Part shown: in pieces, positions 21,579-30,400 of the stretch
Layout: every line of letters begins with the position of its first letter
Numbering within the stretch: position 1 is the stretch's first letter
DNA from: DASPSM01 sp963800135
Lineage (GTDB): Bacteria; Planctomycetota; Planctomycetia; Planctomycetales; Planctomycetaceae
Reading direction: 5' to 3'
Assembly: GCA_963800135.1 (NCBI GenBank)
Contig: CAWCZR010000007.1
Span: 62,001 to 126,000, forward strand
DNA: 64,000 nt
Notes under the pieces: model-generated
What the model saw: the letters and a program-made list of their open reading frames with translations, nothing else
Database searches by the model: none
Told to the model about the DNA's origin: nothing
Translations under genes and position numbers: made by a program

Positions 21579-21625
21579 AATTGATTCCCGTCGCGGGGAC
21601 GGCGGAAGCGATTGGTGAAAGCGGT

Positions 21626-21650
21626 GCCCCTTTGAGCGGCAGGAAGGGGC
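21626..21650. terminator. Possible hairpin between convergent genes
   Basis: GCCCCTT (21626-21632) pairs with AAGGGGC (21644-21650) around an 11-base loop, between the sigma factor gene and the convergent GYF locus. No strong T run follows, so function as a terminator is uncertain. Confidence 0.35.
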
Positions 21651-21665
21651 CTGCTTTCGGGGGAG

Positions 21666-22473
21666 TTAGCGGTTGCGGATCTCGTCCTCGGCGGTATTGA
21701 GGTACGTGTTCAAACGCCGGTCGAATTCGTCGCGTTCCTTGGTGCGGGGGCCGAGGGTTCGCGGAGTCAGGTCGCGGGCCGCCCAGAGAAGCTGCTGCTT
21801 CGCGGGTTCCGAGGCGTTCGCCGATTTCTCGAGATCGCGGACGATCGGATCGAGGCGGCGCGCGTTCGCTGAGCGAGAGCACGCCATTCGGCCGCGGCGG
21901 CCGACTTATCCCGCAGTTCCTGGACCTCGCCGCTGATTGCTCGAAGCGTTTGCAAGTAGCTCCGCTCGCGGGAGTACGGGTCCTGAAACCAGAAGAGAAA
22001 GAGCCCGTTCAACAACAGCCAGACAACCAGGCCGGTACACAAATCCCAATTCGAGCGGAGCAGTCGGCCCAGACCACCATTCCCCATAGACAGTGAGCGC
22101 CGCGGCTGAGCGTGCCGGGAAATCGCCACCCAAATTCTGTTGCGACATCGGAAAGGACGCAGGAGCGACACTCGCGGTGCGGAACGGACGCCACGGACCG
22201 TCGGTCCTGTGTCGCACGCGAACCTGGAGAGCCGTCTCGCCGGAACCGTTGAGCAGCTCGTCCAGGTCGGCACGAGAGAGTGGGCCGTGGACTCGGCCAT
22301 CGAGCTCGTAAAACCATTCCTCGCCGGGAGGAATTGGTGCGTCGTTCGGATACACGTCGATCGCCAAATGCGTTAACAGCCAAATGGAAGCTCGAAGGGC
22401 GCGAGTTGTCCTTCGAGTAGAGGCACTGCCAAATCTGCGGATCGATATTCTCACTAATATTGGGCCGAGCCAT
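21666..22473 (-). pseudogene. GYF_2-domain / membrane / coiled-coil protein broken across frames
   Basis: Three reading frames hold consecutive pieces of what looks like one protein of about 268 residues. From ATG 22473 the frame gives MARPNISENIDPQIWQCLYS. A second frame carries a GYF_2-like domain: EEWFYELDGRVHGPLSRADL and a GPWRPF end. A third frame has a membrane helix (GLVVWLLLNGLFLFWF) followed by a coiled coil (RSYLQTLRAISGEVQELRDK), and it shifts again at about 21865 into ARRLDPIVRDLEKSANASEP and the stop at 21666. GYF_2 domains bind proline-rich peptides. Several breaks in 0.8 kb suggest either real decay or a poorly read stretch. The ATG overlaps the pseudopilin gene by 20 bases. 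Confidence 0.5.
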
Positions 22474-22714
22474 CACGCGGCTCTCCTGGGCCGCCATTCC
22501 AGACGACGGCTGGCGGGAAACAGGAACGGGCGTCGTGATAGTTGTGCAGCGCAACTCCCAATTGCCGCAGGTTATTCAGACACTGCGTCGCACGGGATGC
22601 CTCGCGTGCCGCCTGCACGGCGGGCAAGAGCAAGGCCGTCAACAGACCGATGATGCCGATCACCACGACCAGCTCGATCATCGTGAAGCCGCGTTTTGGT
22701 TCGGCCAAACTCAC
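22454..22714 (-). CDS. DUF1559-type pseudopilin, truncated
   Basis: The N-terminus of a planctomycete prepilin-like protein: KRGFTMIELVVVIGIIGLLT, the type IV prepilin cleavage site with Glu5-type hydrophobic helix, then ALLLPAVQAAREASRATQCL and LHNYHDARSCFPPAVVWNGG, the usual start of DUF1559. The frame stops after about 86 residues, whereas family members have 250-350 and end with an H-x9-DG segment, so most of the domain is missing. The GTG at 22714 is a plausible start; a TTG at 22729 is an alternative. Its 3' end overlaps the GYF locus. Such proteins are thought to be secretion-system pseudopilins of planctomycetes. Confidence 0.7.
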   Translation of the reverse strand: MSLAEPKRGFTMIELVVVIGIIGLLTALLLPAVQAAREASRATQCLNNLRQLGVALHNYHDARSCFPPAVVWNGGPGEPRDGSAQY

Positions 22715-22729
22715 CGCCTCCGTGGCCAA

Positions 22730-23034
22730 TCAAATTCGTGGCCAGCCAAGGCGAAGAATGAGCGCGGGAGCACTCAAGTTGCACCCGCGCACGAGGCTGT
22801 TGCCGATACATGGGAACAAGTTCCGGAGATGGTAGTTGCGACCGTACGTGGCGTCCGAACGAATTGCAAACGCGATTACCAAATTCGGCCGAGCGCGGAT
22901 CAAGCTGCAGGCGCCCGAAAAGTTTGGGCTTCTTTCGCATACACCCGCAGCGCCTGCCCGCACTTGCAACGTCCGTGGGCGCAAGCGAAGATCGGCCGCA
23001 AACGCCCGTGTCAGGAACATCAAGGAGAATCGAC
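22730..23034. other. Intergenic region, nothing recognised
   Basis: About 305 bases between the divergent pseudopilin and nitroreductase genes. It probably holds both promoters; no repeat or hairpin stands out. Confidence 0.5.
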
Positions 23035-23634
23035 ATGTCGAACCCGGCGGAAACTCAGGTGCCGGTGCACGAGTTGATCCGCGAGCGGTGGAGCCCGATT
23101 GCCTTTGCGGACCGCCGCCTCGAGCGCGAGCAGATCGTCAGCCTGCTGGAAGCAGCCCGCTGGGCTCCGTCCTCTTTTAACGGTCAACCCTGGTCGTATC
23201 TGATCGCGACCAAGGACGAGCCGGAGGAATTTGAACGACTCGCGAGCTGCCTGGTCGAGGGAAATTCCTGGGCCAAGCAGGCTCCGTTGCTGCTGCTGGC
23301 AATCGCCGCGACGAATTTCACGCACAACGGCAAGCCGAACAATCACGCGTTTCACGACGTCGGGCTAGCGAACGAGAATTTGGTGCTGCAAGCCACGTCG
23401 CTGGGACTCTTCGTGCATCAGATGGCCGGCTTCCTGCCCGATAAGGCCCGCGAGGTGTTTGCGATTCCCGAAGATCAGGTGCCGCTCACGATGATCGCCG
23501 TCGGCTACCACGGTCAGGCGGGCGACCTGAGCGAAGCGCTGCAGAAGCGCGAGCTGGCAGCCCGGTCACGTAAGCCCCTCAAGGAACTAGTCTTCACGGG
23601 CAGGTGGGGGCAGATCTCGCCGCTCGTCAAATGA
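23035..23634 (+). CDS. Nitroreductase family protein
   Basis: A 199-residue FMN-dependent oxidoreductase. RERWSPIAFADRRLEREQIV and LEAARWAPSSFNGQPWSYLI are the FMN-binding N-terminal blocks, and HDVGLANENLVLQATSLGLF with VPLTMIAVGYHG the dimer-interface and C-terminal blocks. Members reduce nitro compounds, quinones or enones with NAD(P)H; the natural substrate is unknown. It starts at ATG 23035, after AGGAG about 8 bases upstream, and stands alone. Confidence 0.9.
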   Translation: MSNPAETQVPVHELIRERWSPIAFADRRLEREQIVSLLEAARWAPSSFNGQPWSYLIATKDEPEEFERLASCLVEGNSWAKQAPLLLLAIAATNFTHNGKPNNHAFHDVGLANENLVLQATSLGLFVHQMAGFLPDKAREVFAIPEDQVPLTMIAVGYHGQAGDLSEALQKRELAARSRKPLKELVFTGRWGQISPLVK

Positions 23635-23775
23635 GCGCCGCGCAGCACGCGAAATCGGCGGGGCGTAAAAGGCGAGCGGGGCGAGCGTTTCGGCGGAGCG
23701 CTGTTGCGACGGTAGTCCCGTCGGACAGCTCGCTCGGCCGAAGCGTCGCCCCTGCCGGATCCGAACAAGCGTCGT

Positions 23776-23949
23776 TTAAGTGAGGGCTTGCTGGACCTGA
23801 TTGAACTTCGCGTTTGCGTTGGTGCCGACCGCTTGGATGGCGCCCAAGCAAACCACGACGATCAAGGCGAGCATCACGGCATACTCGACCGCGGTCGGGC
23901 CGTCTTCGGAAACCAGGAACTGTTTCACGAGCACTTTGAAGTTTTTCAT
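23776..23949 (-). CDS. Flp/Fap family type IVb pilin
   Basis: A 57-residue pilin: a short basic leader (MKNFKVLVKQFLVSEDG), then PTAVEYAVMLALIVVVCLGA, the conserved TAVEY motif and hydrophobic helix of Flp pilins, and a short polar tail (NAKFNQVQQALT). It would be cleaved by a TadV/CpaA-type prepilin peptidase after the Gly and assembled by the Tad machinery encoded at 44.5-51.7 kb, 20 kb away. AGAGGA lies before the ATG. Confidence 0.9.
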   Translation of the reverse strand: MKNFKVLVKQFLVSEDGPTAVEYAVMLALIVVVCLGAIQAVGTNANAKFNQVQQALT

Positions 23950-24259
23950 GGTGGTCCTCTCGCTTTCTGGTGACGGGTTGGCCCTGGCGGACTTCCAAGG
24001 CCGAACACCCAAACATCTGCTGCATCGATCGATGACAAATGTCTGGGACATGACGCTAAAACAAACATAGGTCGCGGTGGCGGACAGAAACGATCCATTT
24101 ATGAAAACTCCGTCATACGGAGCCGCGGCAACAGGCGACGTTGACTTTTGGCAACGCGCACGCGCGTCCTATTCGCCCCTGTTCTCGATCTCAAGAGACC
24201 CGTTTTTCTTCGAGACAATCAGCTAAATCGGGTACGCAGAGATTTTGAGAAGGCCGTGG

Positions 24260-24739
24260 TTAGTGCTTCAGCACAACCATGGTGACTCCGTAGCGTGCGG
24301 CCACGGTGGGTAGTTGTGCGAGCTCTTCCGGGGTAGGGGGCGACGCCGTCGTCGCGCCGGGAGAAACGGGATGGCCGATTTCCACAAACATCTGTTCGAG
24401 GCCAGCCGGCGCCAGCGTGATCAGCATTTTCGCGGGTTTGTCGGTGACATTGGTAAATGAATGAAGGCTGCCGACGGGGAGGTTTACGAAATCGCCTGGA
24501 AGCGCCACAAACGGCTCTCCGTCGACGGTGATCCGCAGTTCTCCTTGCAAGACGTAGAAGCCCTCCTCTTCCCGGCTGTGTTTGTGCGGCGGCGGTCCGC
24601 CTCCCGGGGGCACGATTGCCTCGATGAGAGCGTACTTGCCGTCGGTTTCCTGGCTCGTGACCAACAGGTGGTATACGTCCCCCACCACCGCAATCGTGCG
24701 TGCTTCGCCGATTTTGCTTCTGACCGGTTTGCGAGTCAT
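24260..24739 (-). CDS. Cupin-domain protein
   Basis: A 159-residue single-cupin protein. Motif 1 is PPPHKHSREEEGFYVLQGEL (metal ligands H, H, E and G-rich turn) and motif 2 is PVGSLHSFTNVTDKPAKMLI with the third histidine. It resembles quercetin-dioxygenase-like cupins, whose members include many of unknown substrate. It lies 87 bases downstream of the ECF sigma gene on the same strand and is probably part of that operon. Confidence 0.85.
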   Translation of the reverse strand: MTRKPVRSKIGEARTIAVVGDVYHLLVTSQETDGKYALIEAIVPPGGGPPPHKHSREEEGFYVLQGELRITVDGEPFVALPGDFVNLPVGSLHSFTNVTDKPAKMLITLAPAGLEQMFVEIGHPVSPGATTASPPTPEELAQLPTVAARYGVTMVVLKH

Positions 24740-24826
24740 GCGGAACGGACCTCGAGAGGGTTTGCCGGAGCGACGTCTGGGTGTGCACGAGCGTAGCGGA
24801 TTCGAGACGCCGATCGAAGAGATGCC

Positions 24827-26197
24827 TTACGCTTCGCCGGGAGCAAGCGGGGTCGAGGCGGGCGCGGTGCAAGTGCGCAACCGGCGGTCGATGATCTCGC
24901 GGTCGAAAGGAGAGTTGGTTTTCTTGCGGGCCACTTCGAGATGGCGGCGGGCACGGTTGAGATCGCCGGCGCGGCGGTAAAACTCGCCGAGCGTGGCGTG
25001 AAAGAGGTGATAGCGTTGCAGTCCGGCGTCGTGGCCGGCTTTGTCCAAGGCCCGGATGCCGGCCGCCGGTCCGTCGATCTGCGCGACGACAATGGCTCGG
25101 TTGAGCAAATACACGGGCGAACGGTGAATTGCGATCAGCGCGTCGTACAACTTCAGGATCGCGGGCCAGTCGGTCTCGGCAAAACTCTTGGCCGAACAGT
25201 GATGCAGCGCGATCCCGGCTTCCAGGTGATAGACGGAAACATTTTGGCCGCGGGCCGACAGATCCAGAAAATCCTGGGCGCGGCGAATTAGTCGCTCGTC
25301 CCACTTCGCTCGATCCTGCTCTTCCATCAGCAGCACAAAGCCGCCAGGGCCAAGCCTCGCGTCGAAGCGGGCGGCGTGAAACAGCATGAGTGCCAGCAGC
25401 GCCTGCGTGGGTGGCGTGGCGAACCGCGGTTGCGAGCACAGCAAGTAACAAAGACGGGCCGCCTCTTCGCACAGGTCTACACGAATCGCCGCTTCGCCGT
25501 CGGTCGAACTGTAGCCCTCATTAAAGAGCAGATAAAGCACCTGGTGCACGCTGTCGAGCTGGCTCGCGAGCTCGTCGGCTCCGGGAGGCTCGAGCGCGAT
25601 CTGATTTTCGACCAGGTCCCGAGTGGCCCGCTGGAGCCGTTTCTTCACCGTCTCTTCCTGGATCAAGAGAGCGCGGGCAATTTCCGACGTGCCAAGGCCG
25701 CAGAGCGCCTTGAGGGTGAGCGCCAATTGGTTCTCGCGGGCGAGCCGCGGGTGACAGCAGGCGAACATCATCTTGAGCTGGCTGTCCTCGATCTCGCTGT
25801 CGAGGAAAAAATCGTCGAGCTGGCCTTCGCGCGGCGTCGGCTCGGCGGCCAACTCTTCGATCGCCCTCCGCCCGATCTGGCTGCGACGCAGGGCGTCGAG
25901 AATCTTGTTCTTAGCGACGCGATGAAGCCACGCGGTCGGATTCTCGGGGACTTGAACGCGCCACGCCTGGAGCGCATCCAAGAGTGTCGACTGCACCATG
26001 TCCTCGACCAGGTCGAAGTTGCGCCAGCCGAAGACACGCGTGAGCACCGAAACGAGTCGCGCCGCTTCGTGGCGGAAAAAGTGCTCCACGAGCGGCGCAA
26101 CGGATTCAGATTGCGAGGGCGCCGAGGCGGCAGACAAGCGGGCAGCCGACGCTGCCAAACGGTCTGCCGAAGACTCCTCGGATCGGACGCCGGTCAT
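24827..26197 (-). CDS. ECF-type sigma factor with C-terminal extension (ECF42-like)
   Basis: A 456-residue protein. Sigma region 2 is at about 45-110 (VFGWRNFDLVEDMVQSTLLD, WLHRVAKNKILDALRR) and region 4 at about 150-205 (GLGTSEIARALLIQEETVKK). A roughly 250-residue alpha-helical, TPR-like extension (LFNEGYSSTDGEAAIRVDLC, ALHHCSAKSFAETDWPAILK) is typical of ECF42 (DUF6596). These factors lack a classic anti-sigma partner and co-occur with DGPF-domain proteins, as here. The start overlaps the stop of the DUF1579-like gene by 4 bases (ATGA), so translation is coupled. Confidence 0.92.
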   Translation of the reverse strand: MTGVRSEESSADRLAASAARLSAASAPSQSESVAPLVEHFFRHEAARLVSVLTRVFGWRNFDLVEDMVQSTLLDALQAWRVQVPENPTAWLHRVAKNKILDALRRSQIGRRAIEELAAEPTPREGQLDDFFLDSEIEDSQLKMMFACCHPRLARENQLALTLKALCGLGTSEIARALLIQEETVKKRLQRATRDLVENQIALEPPGADELASQLDSVHQVLYLLFNEGYSSTDGEAAIRVDLCEEAARLCYLLCSQPRFATPPTQALLALMLFHAARFDARLGPGGFVLLMEEQDRAKWDERLIRRAQDFLDLSARGQNVSVYHLEAGIALHHCSAKSFAETDWPAILKLYDALIAIHRSPVYLLNRAIVVAQIDGPAAGIRALDKAGHDAGLQRYHLFHATLGEFYRRAGDLNRARRHLEVARKKTNSPFDREIIDRRLRTCTAPASTPLAPGEA

Positions 26198-26736
26198 TTC
26201 TTCTTCCGGACGAAAGTGGATGCGTGAGTGCTCTCGGGCTTGCCGTCCTTGTAGAGCACCCACTCCGATTTTAGGTGGTCGGCGTCGACGAAAGTGAAAG
26301 TGGCCTGGTGCATGTGCTCTTCGGTCTCCAGCTGCCGATCCTCACCTTCAGGGCAGCGGAAGCGGATTTGATTGGGCTCGGTGGTCGCAAGGGCTCGCAT
26401 GTGGGGTCGATTGCCGAGCATGCAATAGTGCGTGAGAGCCAATCCGTCTCCTTCGACATAATACAACGTGACCATTTCGTGCTCGCTGCCGGCAAAGACT
26501 GTTTCGAGCACGGCGTTGCCGCCGGCCGTGATCTTGTAACTGACGGTTGCCGGGCCCGCGCCGCCGTGCTCGTCGGGCATTCCCGTCATTTCCCAAACTC
26601 CGACGAGGGCTTTGAACTTGTCGAGGTCGGCGTGCTTGGCTTTGTTTTGGTCCGAGTGATGTTCGCCGGCGGTCGCGGCGTACCCCAGTACGGTGACAGC
26701 CGCCAAGGCGAGCATGCAGGTCGTAATGGCTTTCAT
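26194..26736 (-). CDS. Secreted DUF1579-like protein
   Basis: A 180-residue protein with a signal peptide (MKAITTCMLALAAVTVLGYA-ATA). The rest is beta-rich: DLDKFKALVGVWEMTGMPDE at the start and LETVFAGSEHEMVTLYYVEG later, close to DUF1579 and other small lipocalin-like barrels of unknown function. A His-rich segment follows the signal cleavage site (GEHHSDQNKAKH). It is placed between the DGPF and sigma genes, so it is likely part of the same stress response; the exact function is unknown. Confidence 0.75.
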   Translation of the reverse strand: MKAITTCMLALAAVTVLGYAATAGEHHSDQNKAKHADLDKFKALVGVWEMTGMPDEHGGAGPATVSYKITAGGNAVLETVFAGSEHEMVTLYYVEGDGLALTHYCMLGNRPHMRALATTEPNQIRFRCPEGEDRQLETEEHMHQATFTFVDADHLKSEWVLYKDGKPESTHASTFVRKKK

Positions 26737-26816
26737 CGCGGATTCCTTGGTGCAGGGGGAGAGGGCAGTTGGAGAATGTTGCGAATGCGAGTCGGTCATT
26801 TCTTCATTCAAGTTGC

Positions 26817-27167
26817 CTAGAGCTTGGAGGCCAAACCGGCGAGCGTGCGAACTTCAACGGCTCCGCCGTACTCCAGGGCCGGGCAACTCTTGGCCAATTC
26901 GGCCGCCGCATCGATGGTCGATGCTTCGACGACCGAGTAACCGCCGACCACTTCCTTGGACTCGACGAACGGACCGTCCTTGACCACTTTGCCGCGGACG
27001 ACGCGGCCCTCCGGAGTGAGCGCGTCGCCGGGGTCAACCATCCAGCCTTTTTGCATGGCCTCACCGATCCAGGCGCCCCATTTCTGCATGACTTGCTGCA
27101 TCTGTTCGGGGCTCATGCTCCGCTCCGCCTCGTTGCCGCCGCGGTAAACAAACATAAATCGGGCCAT
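26817..27167 (-). CDS. DGPF/YCII-domain protein
   Basis: A 116-residue ferredoxin-like-fold protein: MARFMFVYRGGNE at the start, VKDGPFVESKEVVGGYSVVE with the DGPF motif that names the group, and GAVEVRTL at the end. DGPF proteins are typically neighbours and targets of ECF42 sigma factors. Their reaction is unknown. It heads the cassette DGPF, DUF1579-like, sigma, cupin on the minus strand. Confidence 0.9.
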   Translation of the reverse strand: MARFMFVYRGGNEAERSMSPEQMQQVMQKWGAWIGEAMQKGWMVDPGDALTPEGRVVRGKVVKDGPFVESKEVVGGYSVVEASTIDAAAELAKSCPALEYGGAVEVRTLAGLASKL

Positions 27168-27473
27168 GGTGCGTTCCTTTCGTGCTGTGTGATTTGGTTT
27201 GGGAGACGTTTCCGTCGGCTATCTGATTCGTGTCAGGCTGCGTTTCGTAGATCATGACGAACGGGGCAATCGCCCCGGGACAAGTTTTTTGAAGTTTTCA
27301 AAAAATGCACAAATTTATGGCTCAAAACTGTCGTCGTGCGCAAATCATAGCAGGCATAGCAGTTACCGTTTTTACCCGGGCTGCCCGTCCGCTTGCTCGT
27401 CTCGCGGTCCCCGCTTAGTCTCTTGGGCAGCACCTATTGCGCTTTAGTGCTTACGGGCCCAAGGAACACATGC
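27168..27473. other. Intergenic region with AT-rich palindrome
   Basis: A 306-base gap between divergent genes. It contains a perfect 9-base-arm palindrome at 27285-27305 (TTTTTTGAA, GTT, TTCAAAAAA), AT-rich in a GC-rich setting. It may be a regulatory site for the ECF42 cassette or a bidirectional terminator. Confidence 0.5.
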
Positions 27474-30400
27474 ATGTTGCTGCGATTGAAGTGGTTCCGA
27501 AAGTCTCCGACGCGTGCGCCTCGTCGACTCCGCTGTCAACCCACAATCGAACTGCTCGAGGACCGGGCCCTGTTGACGGCGAGCTGGAACAACTACGGCG
27601 GCAACGCGCAGCACACGGAAGTTACTCAAGTCGCCGCCCAGCCCCTCAACCAGCTGCTCTGGTCGACGCCGCTCGACCTGGCTCCCTGGGGCGCCGTGCA
27701 CTACGGGGATCCGGTTTTCACTCCCGGCAGCACTGTCATTGTCCCGGTCAAGATCACCTGGAGCGGCCAGGACCAGAACTCGCAGAATTTCTATATCGAG
27801 GGCCTCAACGACCTCACCGGCGCGGTCGAGTGGACGAGTGCGCTCACCGGTTCAGTCACCGCCGCCAGCAACGCCGGGCCGATCGTCATCACCACGGGGA
27901 CGACCACGGGCCTGACCACGGGCGACTCGGTCACCGTCGGGGGCGTCAACGGCAACACGGCCGCCAACGGCATGTTTACGATTACCGTGCTCAACTCAAC
28001 CCAATTTCAGCTCAACGGCACGACGGGCAACGCAGCGTATACCTCCGGTGGCGCTTGGGCCTACAACCCCAACGGCGCCAGCTACATCGCGCCGACCTAT
28101 AACTGGCTCGAGCCGGTGCAGCCGGTCTATGACCCGGTCACCGACCGCGTCTATTTCCCGGGCCCCGGCGGCACGCTCGACTACATCGCTCACCCGGACA
28201 ACCCGGGCAGCTCGACGCCAACAGTCGTCCAAGAAGCGTTCTACGGCCTGGCCAACTACACGGCCAATGAATCGGCGTACAACTCGTCGATCTACATCAA
28301 CACCGGCCTGATGGTCGATGGCTCGGGCAACGTCTACTTTGGGTTCACGGAGACGGGAACGAACCCGTCGGGTATCAACGACGGCGGCTTTGCGCGTATT
28401 ACTCCGTCGGGAACCGCCACGTACACGCTCGCCTATTCCGCCGTCGGACAGACCAACGACGGCAACTGGAACCCCACATTGGGTCAGACGCCGGCCCTTA
28501 GCAACGACGGTTCGACAGTCTACTTCGGCGTCAGTGATTCCGGTTACTCGCTCAACGTCAACAACGAATCGGATTCGTATCTTGTCGCGCTCAACAGCAC
28601 GACCATGGCCGCCCAGGACTCGGTGCATCTCATTGACCCGGGGACCGGCTTGGGCGCGATGCTGATCGACGAGAGCACGGCCTCGCCGATGGTGGCTCCC
28701 GACAACACCGTTTTCCTGGGCGTCTTCCCCAACATCAACACCTACAACGGCTCGCGCGGCTTCCTCTTGCACTTCTCCGGCAATCTGCAGACGGAATATA
28801 CGCCGGGAGCCTTCGGCTGGGATGACACGCCCTCGATCATTCCGACTTCGATGGTCCCGTCCTATACGGGCTCGTCCTCGTACTTGATCCTCACCAAGTA
28901 CAACAACTACGCCAACGCCGAGGTGGGCGAACCTTACGGCGGCAACGGCGTGAATCAGATTGCAATCCTCGATCCCTACAACACGCAGCTCGACCCGAAC
29001 TACGACGCGAATCCCAATTTGCAGGTCATGGCGCAGGTCATGGCGATCGCCAGCCCGTCGCCGGATCTCCCCAACGCAGAGGCCGGCGACCCCGACGCCG
29101 TCCGCGAGTGGTGCACCAACGGGACGGTGGTCGACCCCGCCACGGATAGCGTGTACATCAACAACGAAGACGGCTACACCTACCAGTGGAACCTGGGCAC
29201 GGGGCTCATAGCGAACGCGGTCCAAGTCACGTCCGGCGTCGGCGTTCCCTATACGCCGACTGCCATCGCCCCCAACGGCGTAATCTTTTCCGATAACGGC
29301 GGAACGCTCTTCGCGCTGGGCGGTTATTCCAACGACACGATGAGCACAGTTTCCTCAGCCGATCCCGTCGTGGTTGGTAACACCGCCACGCTGACAACCA
29401 CCCTTGCCACGACCGATAGCGGTCCCACGCCGACCGGCACAGTGACCTACACGTACTACGAGGGCGCCAATAACCCGCTGAACTACGACACCACCCCCGT
29501 CACGATCGGCACGGCGAACGTCGTCAACGGTGTCGCGTCGATTCAAGTTTCGGGATTGGTGGCCTCCCACTATCACATCTACGCCTCATACAGCGGCGAT
29601 TCAAATTACTCGATGGGGCAGACGATGCTCGTGCTGCCGGTCCTGGGGACTGTCAACCCCACCGTCGTCTCCGCGTCGCCCAATCCGGCGAATCCGGGCG
29701 CCAGCGTGACGTTCACGATTTCCGTTACGCCGACTGTCAGTGTCGCGAACGGCGCAACGAGCGGGGCAACCGCGTTTGTGCCCATCGGCACGGTCACTCT
29801 TTATGACAATGGGACAGCCCTGCGGATCGTGTCGCTCAACAACTTAGAACAGGTAACGAATCCGTCGACTACCAACACCGCAACCTACACGGCCCCCGGC
29901 CTGGAATTGGTTGGCGGTACGAACGCCATCACGGCCGTCTACAACGGCGACCAGAACTTCGCCAGCGCCACCTCGCCCGTCCTCAACGAGTACATTCCGG
30001 CAGTCATCAACCCGGGCACGCAGAATGGCGCGGTTGGGGACTCGCCATCGCTGCAACTCCAGGCATTCGGCTTGCCCCCCGGTGATTCGTGGACGTTCTC
30101 CGCGACCGGTTTGCCGTCCGGCCTGTCGATCAACACCAGCACCGGGCTGATTAGCGGGACGATCATCGGATCGCCCAATAGCTATTCCGTCTCGGTCACC
30201 GCGGCCGACGGCACAAAGGCCAGCAGCCTCAGTCAAAACTTCACCTGGAATGTCTCGGCGCTGTCGGTGACCACCACGACGCTGGTCGCTTCGTCGGCCA
30301 ATCGAACGTACGGCCAAAACGAAACCTTGACCGCGACCGTATCGAGTCACGCAGGAAGCCCGAATGCCGGAACGGTCACGTTCTACGACGGCGCAACGTC

